This document shows positions 1-5,285 of a stretch of 5,285 nt of DNA, piece by piece. The notes under the pieces were generated by a model. That model searched no databases, was not told where the DNA came from, and was given only the letters and a program-made list of their open reading frames with translations. A program made the position numbers and the translations under genes. Source of the stretch: Pseudanabaena sp. CAN_BIN31 (GTDB taxonomy: Bacteria > Cyanobacteriota > Cyanobacteriia > Pseudanabaenales > Pseudanabaenaceae); NCBI GenBank assembly GCA_026785865.1, contig JAJAZG010000498.1, positions 1 through 5,285 on the forward strand, read 5' to 3'. The stretch's first letter is position 1; the number at the start of each line of letters is the position of its first letter.

Positions 1-1
1 C

Positions 2-55
2 GCCGCAGGACAAACATTCCTAGTGTCACAACTTTGGGAAGACACTACAGCATAA
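2..55 (+). CDS. C-terminal end of an upstream gene, possible antitoxin (partial)
   Basis: The frame is open from the window edge to TAA at 53-55 and gives AAGQTFLVSQLWEDTTA as the last 17 residues; the start lies outside the window. I do not recognise the family from so short a tail. The stop is only four bases before the ATG of the RelE-like toxin remnant, a spacing typical of an operon in which the antitoxin gene precedes the toxin gene. That position is the only reason to suggest an antitoxin. It could equally be another short protein, or chance open sequence. Confidence 0.4.
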   Translation, partial: AAGQTFLVSQLWEDTTA

Positions 56-59
56 ACTC

Positions 60-246
60 ATGATCGAAGTTCGATATTTTTAAAGTTCGCGCCAAAAATA
101 GTGATATTCCCACAGGAAAAAGCGGTGGTTATCGCGTTATCTATTAAGTGGCTTCACCTGAATTAGTCTTGCTCATCTACGCAAAGTCAGATCAAGCAGA
201 CGTTAGCCTAGACGAGATTCAAGACGCTATTAGTAAGGCTTATTGA
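60..246 (+). pseudogene. RelE/ParE-family toxin remnant with internal deletion, frame change and nonsense codon
   Basis: ATG at 60 opens a frame reading MIEVRYF, the usual N-terminus of a cyanobacterial RelE/ParE-type toxin, and then meets TAA at 81-83. From 79, in another frame, the sequence reads FKVRAKNSDIPTGKSGG, then YRVIY, a TAA stop at 145-147, and VASPELVLLIYAKSDQADVS up to TGA at 244-246. The K.SDI..GKSGGYRVIY and LLIYAKSDQ.D.S..EI blocks match the C-terminal half of the family. Intact members are about 90-110 residues; here about 62 codons remain, so roughly 40-50 central residues are missing at the junction near 78-82. The TAA stands where the family usually has an aromatic residue, one base from TAT or TAC. 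Intact members are mRNA-cleaving or gyrase-targeting toxins paired with an antitoxin; this copy should be inactive. A sequencing error could explain the stop but not the missing centre. Confidence 0.78.
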
Positions 247-305
247 ATATTTGCTTGATCGTTATTTTAAATAGATAGAACTCATAATTTAAAGATAACA
301 AGATA
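247..305 (+). promoter_or_regulatory. AT-rich spacer with weak promoter-like sequence and a small inverted repeat
   Basis: This is the only gap upstream of the small reading frame and the efflux genes. CATAAT at 283-288 matches five of six bases of a -10 box, but the hexamer at the right distance upstream, GTTATT at 261-266, is a poor -35 box. TTTAAAT (266-272) and ATTTAAA (287-293) form a 7-base perfect inverted repeat with a 14-base spacer that overlaps the putative -10. It could be an operator, but palindromes of A and T are expected in such AT-rich sequence. The promoter is inferred from position and weak matches only. Confidence 0.25.
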
Positions 306-455
306 ATGGAAGATATTAGCGAAAAAGCAAAAGAATATATCAGACTGTATGCCGAAAGATTGCTTTCGATAATACTTAACCAAAAGATTTATCTTGAAAA
401 TCTCATGCAAAGTAAATTAACATCGCTTAGAATAACTTTAGAAAAACAAAACTAG
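306..455 (+). CDS. Possible small hypothetical protein, 49 aa
   Basis: An ATG at 306-308 opens a 49-codon frame ending in TAG at 453-455, 14 bases before the adaptor start. The product begins MEDISEKAKEYIRLYAERLL and is rich in Lys, Glu, Leu and Ile. It has no signal peptide, no clear membrane segment, no Cys and no recognised motif, and the composition suggests one or two amphipathic helices. I do not recognise a family. The ribosome binding site is weak (AT-rich AAGATAACAAGATA upstream). It lies between a decayed toxin gene and the efflux genes and could be a co-transcribed small protein, a leader peptide, part of the decayed locus, or a chance open frame in AT-rich DNA. It contains no HIP1 site, unlike the two large genes. 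Confidence 0.42.
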   Translation: MEDISEKAKEYIRLYAERLLSIILNQKIYLENLMQSKLTSLRITLEKQN

Positions 456-469
456 CTGTATCCACCTTT

Positions 470-1810
470 ATGAAAGCTTTTTTGATATTAGCAACGATCG
501 CTAGCTTAACAGGTGTAACTGCGGGTTGCAGTTCTCAAAACAGCAAAGATGCATCTCAAGCTCAAGTACAGAGACAAAAGCCAGCGATCAACGTAGATGT
601 AGCGATCGCAACTTTAGAGGCTCCTGAAGGTGAAAATGAATATACTGGTACGACTGCACCAATAAGAGAAGTGTCGGTGAAATCGCGTCTGGAAGGACGC
701 TTGCTAGATTTAAATGTGGATGTAGGCGATCGCGTTGAAAATGGACAAGCGATCGCCCAATTGGACGATGCAGTTCTATCAGCAACTGTGCTGCAAGCCG
801 AAGCAGAAGTTGCAGCAAGAGAAGCAGAAGTCTCTCAAGCTAATGCGGGTGTAGGCAATGCTCGCGCTCAAGTAGAACGCGCAAGACTGCAATATAAGCA
901 AGCACAAGCCGATGCTAACCGTTTCATCCAATTGGTTAAAGAAGGAGCAGTTACTTCTCAATCGGCAGAAAATGCAACTACGGTAGCGCGATCGGCTGAG
1001 CAATCATTGCGATCAGCAGAGCAGCAAGTTAATTTACAAGAACAAACAGTGGGCGCAAGTTCGCAGCGAGTTTTAGCGCAGGAAGCGATCAAATTAAGAG
1101 AGCAGGAGCGTCAATCCTACACCACGATTACCGCGCCGATTAGTGGCGTTGTCCTAGAGCGCATTAGTGAAACTGGAAATCTTCTATTTGCGGGTAATGA
1201 CGTTGTGAAACTGGGAGATTTTAGTCAAGTTAAGGTGATTGTGCAGATTTCAGAATTAGAAATTAGCAAAGTGCGTTTGAATCAATCAGTAGATGTTCGC
1301 TTTGATACTTTCCCAAATCAAAAGTTTACAGGAACAGTTAGACGGATTTCGCCAGTCGCTGATCCTGTCGCACGATTGATTCCTGTGGAAGTAGTGGTTC
1401 CAAATCGCGATAATAAGCTTGGTAGCGGTCAGTTGGCTAGAGTGCAGTTTTCAGGTAAGCAAGAGCGTCAAATTGCGATCGCAGAAACTGCTCTAGAAGC
1501 AGCAGGACGACCAATACAACCGCCAAAAGATGCCGCGAATACTCAACAGTCAAAGCCGAAAACAGATCCAAAATCTAATGCTAATGCCAGTGACAAAGGT
1601 AAACCAAAAACTGGGACGGTTTTTGTGATCACAGGTGATCCGAAAGAACCAAAAGTGTTAGCCCGTAAAGTTACGTTTGGCGATCGCCGTGATGGCAAAG
1701 TTATAATTCTCTCTGGTTTAAAAGAAGGCGATCGCATCGTAGTCAGGAGTGGCGGTAAGTTACAGGATGGTGATGCTGTCAAGCTGAGCGCGATCTCGGA
1801 ATCGAAATAA
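470..1810 (+). CDS. RND efflux periplasmic adaptor (membrane fusion protein, HlyD/AcrA type), lipoprotein
   Basis: The 446-residue product is a periplasmic adaptor that would join an inner-membrane RND pump to an outer-membrane TolC-type channel. Residues 1-20 form a short signal peptide ending in VTAGC, a plausible lipobox with Cys20 as the lipidated residue. Residues about 64-100 form the first half of the lipoyl domain (KSRLEGRLLDLNVDVGDRV). A long Ala/Glu/Gln-rich coiled-coil hairpin spans about 101-214. TITAPISGVV (219-228) opens the second lipoyl half. The beta-barrel covers about 251-329. The membrane-proximal domain (about 330-440) ends with LSGLKEGDRIVV and is interrupted by a polar Lys/Pro/Asn/Ser stretch at about 345-380. 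The hairpin tip has R151, L155 and T162 at the spacing of the TolC-contacting R-L-S triad of AcrA. The ATG at 470 places the signal peptide correctly; an in-frame stop lies at 428-430, and no good Shine-Dalgarno is seen. The RND permease gene follows after 222 bases. Substrate cannot be predicted. Confidence 0.95.
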   Translation: MKAFLILATIASLTGVTAGCSSQNSKDASQAQVQRQKPAINVDVAIATLEAPEGENEYTGTTAPIREVSVKSRLEGRLLDLNVDVGDRVENGQAIAQLDDAVLSATVLQAEAEVAAREAEVSQANAGVGNARAQVERARLQYKQAQADANRFIQLVKEGAVTSQSAENATTVARSAEQSLRSAEQQVNLQEQTVGASSQRVLAQEAIKLREQERQSYTTITAPISGVVLERISETGNLLFAGNDVVKLGDFSQVKVIVQISELEISKVRLNQSVDVRFDTFPNQKFTGTVRRISPVADPVARLIPVEVVVPNRDNKLGSGQLARVQFSGKQERQIAIAETALEAAGRPIQPPKDAANTQQSKPKTDPKSNANASDKGKPKTGTVFVITGDPKEPKVLARKVTFGDRRDGKVIILSGLKEGDRIVVRSGGKLQDGDAVKLSAISESK

Positions 1811-1826
1811 GAGTTGATATTCGTAG

Positions 1827-1890
1827 GGGCGAAGCATTCCCACCGATACTTATAAATTCTAAGACATCCTTGTTTGGGAATGCTTCGCCC
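1827..1890. repeat. 16-base perfect inverted repeat with 32-base loop
   Basis: GGGCGAAGCATTCCCA at 1827-1842 is matched exactly by its reverse complement at 1875-1890. In RNA it would make a strong 16-pair stem starting 17 bases after the adaptor stop codon. The second arm overlaps the arms of another hairpin at 1865-1901, so only one of the two can form in a given molecule. Confidence 0.9.
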
Positions 1891-1901
1891 AAACAAGGAT
1901 G
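1865..1901. repeat. 14-base perfect inverted repeat with 9-base loop
   Basis: CATCCTTGTTTGGG at 1865-1878 pairs exactly with CCCAAACAAGGATG at 1888-1901 around the loop AATGCTTCG. The stem has a compact hairpin shape but no T-run after it (CAGGGACAATTT follows), so it is not a canonical intrinsic terminator. It may stabilise the 3' end of the adaptor message or lower read-through into the permease gene; that role is inferred. Confidence 0.88.
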
Positions 1902-1933
1902 CAGGGACAATTTATCGTTTAAGGCAAAGAGGA

Positions 1934-1994
1934 TTTAGCATTTGCGAAGTGAGATTTCAGTGATGAGTTGAGATATGTTGGCGCAAATGCTAAA
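1934..1994. repeat. 13-base perfect inverted repeat with 35-base loop
   Basis: TTTAGCATTTGCG at 1934-1946 is matched by CGCAAATGCTAAA at 1982-1994. The match extends outward as GGA against CCC with one mismatch, giving 15 of 16 pairs. The right arm runs straight into CCCCTAC. The stem ends 38 bases before the permease ATG, so it lies in the leader of that gene if the two genes are co-transcribed. Confidence 0.85.
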
Positions 1995-2032
1995 CCCCTA
2001 CTAATAATTTTAAAATCATCCAGAGATAATTT

Positions 2033-5000
2033 ATGAATTCCCCTACTCCGAAGCCGACAGGATTTAGTATCAGTGCGATCGCGATTCGTCGCCATATTGG
2101 GACTTTGATGTTAACGCTTGCCATCTTTGTGATGGGAGCCTTCTATATCAGCCGTTTACAAGTGGATTTACTGCCGTCCATTGTCTATCCGCGCATTGGT
2201 GTCCAAGTAAATATTCCGGGCATTACCCCAGAAGTGGCAATTACCGAAGTAACTAAGCCTTTAGAAGAAGCCCTCGCCTTGACAGAAGGCGTAAAACAGC
2301 TTTTCTCACGCACTCGCGAAGGTCAAGTGCGGGTTGATTTGTTTTTTGAAGCAGGTAGTGATGTCGATCAAGCTCTCAATGATACTGTCGCTAGTTTTAA
2401 CCGTGGGCGTAGTCAGTTACCAGACGAGATCGAAGATGCGCGGATCTTTAAATTTGATCCATCCCAGTTTCCGATTTATGAGTTTGCGCTAACATCACCT
2501 TCGCGATCGCTATCAGATTTACGGCTATTTGCGGATCAGGAACTATCACGAGAACTATCGATCGTGCCTGGTGTAGCGGGTGTTGATGTGGTTGGCGGTG
2601 TCAGAGAAGAAATACAGGTCAATCTCGATCTCCAACGGTTGCAGTCCGTAGGTGTAAATATTAGTGATGTTCTCAATACCTTGCGCGATCGTAATGTCGA
2701 TGTATCGGGTGGAAGATTGCGTGATGGAGCAGTGGAACCCCTGACCCGTGCGATCGGTAAGTTTAGCAATGTTAATGAACTAGAAGGATTATCTTTTATT
2801 GCGAGAAGTCCTAATACTAGTTCAAATAGCAGTTCTAGTAACAGTTCAAATAGCAGTTCAAATAGCAGTTCTAACACCAATACAGCAACCGCACCAAAAC
2901 AGGTCTATTTACGAGACTTTGCCGACATTATCGATGGTTCTGAAGAACAACGTATTTTTACGACATTGAATGGCCAAGAAGCCGTGCGGTTATTAGTAAC
3001 CAAACAGCCCGATGCAAATACCATTGAAGTGATCGATCGCGTTAAGGCAAAGATTCAAACGCTACAATCCAATAGTTTAATTCCCAGTGATGCCGAATTA
3101 ACTGCAACCCTTGATGAGTCAAAGCTAATCAGAGCTTCTGTGGCGAATGTTACGTCTTCAGGAATTTTTGGTGCAGGCTTGGCGGCGATCGCTGTATTTC
3201 TATTTCTCGGTTCCTTACGGCAGACTTTAATCATTACGCTTGCCATTCCTTTAGCGACCCTAGCCGCGATCATTTGCATGGGTATTTTTGGATTTTCTCT
3301 AAACCTATTTAGTCTTGGTGGACTTGCGTTGGGCGTGGGAATCGTTGTGGATAACTCAATTGTGATGTTGGAAAATATCACGATCGGTATTGAGAAAATT
3401 CGCAAACAGAAAGGTGGTAATCCTGATTTTAACGAGATTATTGATCAATCACAGGCAAGCAGCACCGAAATTGAATCAGCACTAATCGCTTCTACTAGCA
3501 CCAACCTCGTCGTTATCTTTCCATTCTTATTGCTGGGCGGATTTCTATCGCTATTATTCAATCAACTCATTCTCACCATTAGCTTTGCTGTATTAGCGTC
3601 GATCGCGATCGCGGTAACAGTAGTACCAATGCTAGCTTCACGACTATTAGCCATTCCTTGGTCGAGCCGTTTAAATGAAACTTGGTTTATGCGTGGATTT
3701 GAGCGTCGTTTTGCGTCGGCGACCCTTGGCTATGCAGGATTTTTAACAAGGATTGTACGGTATCGCCTGTTGGTTGTAATTGGTCTTTTCGTCGTGCTCG
3801 GTGGCACTGGCTTCCTCATGGGACGACAGCTTCCCCAAGAAATCATTCCCCAAGTCAAAACGGGAGATGTCAACCTCAATGCTCAATTTCCCGCAGGTAC
3901 AACCCTCGCTCAAAATCAGAAAGTGATGAAAATAGTTGACGAAATCCTGATTAAGCAACCTGAAACTGCCTATTCCTTCGCCACAATTGGCGGTGGTTCC
4001 TTTGGCAATAACGTTACTTCCAATCCACTCCGCAGTGGCAGCACAATTACCCTCAAACCAAATGCCGATCTCGCTGGTTTTGTCAGTCGCGTTAATCAAG
4101 AAATTGGGCGCTTAAATTTAGCAGGCGTGAGGATAAGGGTTAACCCTGGGCAAGTGAGAGGAATTATCGTCAATAATTCTCCTGTACCACGCACCGATAT
4201 TGATGTGATTTTGCAAGGTTCTAATCCTGAATTACTAGCTCAAGCTGGAACAGAAGTTCTCAGTGCCTTAGAAAAAGTCAAAGGGGCTAACTTCCGTCCT
4301 GACACCGATGCGCGTCAGCCTGAAGTCCAGATCGTTCCTGATTGGGAACGTTTACAAGCGTTAGGATTATCAACCCAAGCGATCGGTTCGACTTTGCAAA
4401 CCGCAATTACAGGTTCCGTTCCCACGCAGTTACAACGGGGCGATCGCCTGATCGATGTGCGCGTCCAACTCGATCCAGCCTTGCGTAAAAATGCTTCACA
4501 ATTACAGCAAGTCCCACTATTTGTCAGCAATAATCGTCCTGTCCGCCTCGCTGATGTGTCCAAAATTCGCGAGGGTCGCGCTCCTAGTGAAATTCAACGG
4601 ATTAATCAGCGTCAGGTCTATTTGGTACTCGGCAGTCTAGAACGCGGGGCGAGTCTCAGTGATGCGCTCAAACAAACAGAACAGGCGATCGCGGCGATCA
4701 AGTTGCCAGATGGTGTAACGGTGTTACCCAGTAGCGCTAAGGAAGCCAATGACAATCTATCTGGTGCCTTTGGGGTCTTAGGTTTGCTTGCTTCTTTTTT
4801 AGTATTTGTAGTAATGGCAGTGCAGTACAACTCGTTGCTCGATCCCTTGGTGATCATGTTGACGATTCCCCTCGCTCTAGCTGGCGGCATCGTTGGACTA
4901 TACGTCACCAATAGTTCTATTAATGTAATGGTAGTTATCGGTGTGATATTGCTAATTGGTATTGTTGTAAATAATGCGATCGTGCTGGTGGAACTAGCAA

Positions 5001-5285
5001 ACCAATTGCGAGAGGAACAAAAATGTAGTCGCATTCAGGCCATGCTACAGGCTGCGCCCACTCGCTTACGCCCGATTCTGATGACGACGATTACGACGGT
5101 AGTTGGTGCTTTCCCATTAGCTCTAGGTAGCGGCGATGGCGGCGAGTTTTTGCAACCCCTTGGGATTGTGATTTTCTCTGGTTTAGCCCTTGCGACAATT
5201 CTGACATTGTTTCTAATTCCCTGTTCCTATGTACTGATACATGAGTTGAGCTGGGCAAAAGTTAAAAAGTTAGTACCAGTAAAAG
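2033..5285 (+). CDS. RND efflux transporter permease, AcrB/HAE1 type (3' end outside the window)
   Basis: The frame stays open from ATG 2033 to the window edge, 1084 codons, against about 1000-1100 for the family, so only the last few residues should be missing. The product is an inner-membrane proton-driven drug or solute exporter working as a trimer. TM1 lies at about 22-40, followed by RLQVDLLPSIVYPRI and a first periplasmic loop to about 376. TM2-TM6 lie at about 377-545. TM4 carries VVDNSIVMLENI with D440. TM7 is at about 579-597, then the second periplasmic loop to about 911, then TM8-TM12, with AVQYNSLLDP after TM8 and IVVNNAIVLVE in TM10. D440 matches AcrB D407; N441 replaces D408 and N980 replaces K940. 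A Ser/Asn run at about 261-284 is encoded by a tandem repeat. An in-frame stop at 2027-2029 fixes ATG 2033 as the first start; AGAGA at 2022-2026 is a weak ribosome binding site. The preceding gene encodes the matching adaptor. Substrate is unknown. Confidence 0.95.
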   Translation, partial: MNSPTPKPTGFSISAIAIRRHIGTLMLTLAIFVMGAFYISRLQVDLLPSIVYPRIGVQVNIPGITPEVAITEVTKPLEEALALTEGVKQLFSRTREGQVRVDLFFEAGSDVDQALNDTVASFNRGRSQLPDEIEDARIFKFDPSQFPIYEFALTSPSRSLSDLRLFADQELSRELSIVPGVAGVDVVGGVREEIQVNLDLQRLQSVGVNISDVLNTLRDRNVDVSGGRLRDGAVEPLTRAIGKFSNVNELEGLSFIARSPNTSSNSSSSNSSNSSSNSSSNTNTATAPKQVYLRDFADIIDGSEEQRIFTTLNGQEAVRLLVTKQPDANTIEVIDRVKAKIQTLQSNSLIPSDAELTATLDESKLIRASVANVTSSGIFGAGLAAIAVFLFLGSLRQTLIITLAIPLATLAAIICMGIFGFSLNLFSLGGLALGVGIVVDNSIVMLENITIGIEKIRKQKGGNPDFNEIIDQSQASSTEIESALIASTSTNLVVIFPFLLLGGFLSLLFNQLILTISFAVLASIAIAVTVVPMLASRLLAIPWSSRLNETWFMRGFERRFASATLGYAGFLTRIVRYRLLVVIGLFVVLGGTGFLMGRQLPQEIIPQVKTGDVNLNAQFPAGTTLAQNQKVMKIVDEILIKQPETAYSFATIGGGSFGNNVTSNPLRSGSTITLKPNADLAGFVSRVNQEIGRLNLAGVRIRVNPGQVRGIIVNNSPVPRTDIDVILQGSNPELLAQAGTEVLSALEKVKGANFRPDTDARQPEVQIVPDWERLQALGLSTQAIGSTLQTAITGSVPTQLQRGDRLIDVRVQLDPALRKNASQLQQVPLFVSNNRPVRLADVSKIREGRAPSEIQRINQRQVYLVLGSLERGASLSDALKQTEQAIAAIKLPDGVTVLPSSAKEANDNLSGAFGVLGLLASFLVFVVMAVQYNSLLDPLVIMLTIPLALAGGIVGLYVTNSSINVMVVIGVILLIGIVVNNAIVLVELANQLREEQKCSRIQAMLQAAPTRLRPILMTTITTVVGAFPLALGSGDGGEFLQPLGIVIFSGLALATILTLFLIPCSYVLIHELSWAKVKKLVPVK
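2819..2878 (+). repeat. In-frame 12-base tandem repeat coding a Ser/Asn tract in the permease
   Basis: Five 12-base units lie end to end, at 2819-2830, 2831-2842, 2843-2854, 2855-2866 and 2867-2878. Units 1, 3 and 4 are identical (AGTTCAAATAGC); units 2 and 5 are diverged at their 3' halves. Each unit is four codons, so gain or loss of a unit keeps the frame. They encode residues 263-282, almost only Ser and Asn. By the flanking motifs (SFIARSP before, KQVYLRDFADI after) the tract sits in a loop of the first periplasmic domain, matching the short AcrB turn before LRDVA. Confidence 0.92.

Larger units (their letters stand above)
1823..2001. repeat. Intergenic repeat block bounded by GTAGGGG and CCCCTAC
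   Basis: This block fills most of the 222-base gap between adaptor and permease. It starts with GTAGGGG (1823-1829) and ends with its reverse complement CCCCTAC (1995-2001), a 7-base terminal inverted repeat. Inside are three perfect inverted repeats, at 1827-1890, 1865-1901 and 1934-1994. Such sequences beginning with GTAGGGG and carrying a GCATT core resemble small dispersed repeats common between cyanobacterial genes. The left part looks like one repeat without its CCCCTAC end and the right part like a second one without its GTAGGGG start, so the block may be two repeats fused or recombined. There is no open frame of interest, no transposase and no obvious target duplication. Confidence 0.7.
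602..4692. repeat. HIP1 octamer sites (GCGATCGC), 12 copies in the two large genes
   Basis: Perfect GCGATCGC copies start at 602, 726, 749, 1475, 1680, 1728, 2075, 2503, 3185, 3605, 4440 and 4685, counted by eye. HIP1 is a palindrome highly over-represented in many cyanobacterial genomes. All copies lie inside the adaptor and permease genes. None lies in the first 600 bases or in the intergenic repeat block. Confidence 0.93.

Noticed and set aside
588..1896. Reverse-strand open frames over the adaptor gene (588-818, 779-1003, 1543-1896)
   Set aside because: They are antisense shadows of the coiled-coil and low-complexity parts of the adaptor and have no independent support.
1865..1901. Intrinsic terminator between adaptor and permease
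   Set aside because: The stem is strong but no T-run follows on either strand, so a canonical terminator is not supported; I list it only as an inverted repeat.
1823..2001. Insertion sequence with target-site duplication
   Set aside because: There is no transposase frame, and the bases flanking the 7-base ends (GATATTC on the left, TAATAAT on the right) are not a direct repeat.
2819..2878. CRISPR-like array
   Set aside because: The units are 12 bases, directly adjacent without spacers, and in frame within a coding sequence.
2536..2880. Reverse-strand open frame starting with a Leu/Glu-rich repeat
   Set aside because: The repeat is the antisense reading of the Ser/Asn tandem repeat in the permease gene, and the rest has no family features; it is a shadow frame.
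3055..5034. Other open frames inside the permease gene (reverse strand 3055-3405, 3743-4099, 4315-4563, 4618-5034; forward 4455-4640)
   Set aside because: They lie wholly within a strongly conserved RND coding frame, have unlikely compositions and show no recognisable motif.
470..5285. Heavy-metal (CusBA/CzcBA-type) efflux pair
   Set aside because: I see no metal-binding Met pairs or His-rich segments, and the VDNSIV and VNNAIV motifs fit HAE1-like permeases better; substrate remains open.

Overview
The window looks like cyanobacterial chromosome. The strongest sign is the octamer GCGATCGC (HIP1), which I counted 12 times by eye against well under one expected by chance. The 'GTAGGGGCGAAGCATTCCC' type of intergenic inverted repeat and the weak ribosome binding sites also fit. 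A filamentous or Pseudanabaena-like lineage is possible, but the genus cannot be fixed from this window. All supported genes lie on the + strand.

Region 1-305 holds the remains of a toxin-antitoxin-like pair. The last 17 codons of an upstream gene end at 55. Four bases later comes a RelE/ParE-type toxin reading frame that has lost its middle, changed frame at the junction and gained a nonsense codon, so it is a pseudogene. A short AT-rich spacer (247-305) follows, with weak promoter-like sequence and a small inverted repeat. A possible 49-codon gene (306-455) ends 14 bases before the efflux genes.

Region 470-5285 is a two-gene RND efflux locus. The first gene (470-1810) encodes a periplasmic adaptor (membrane fusion protein, HlyD/AcrA type) with a lipoprotein-like signal peptide. 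The second (2033 to beyond the window end) encodes an AcrB/HAE1-type RND permease. 1084 codons of it are visible, so only the extreme C-terminus should be missing. The adaptor would link the inner-membrane proton-driven permease to a TolC-type outer membrane channel, which is not encoded here. No local regulator gene is seen.

The 222-base gap between the two genes is almost filled by repeat sequence (1823-2001). It contains three perfect inverted repeats, two of which share an arm and cannot form at the same time. Both proteins carry polar low-complexity inserts. In the permease the insert is encoded by an in-frame 12-base tandem repeat and lies where the TolC-facing docking hairpin is expected.

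I see no evidence for a wholly new system. The points most worth a second look are the decayed toxin locus, the tandem-repeat insert in the permease, and the mutually exclusive hairpins between adaptor and permease.
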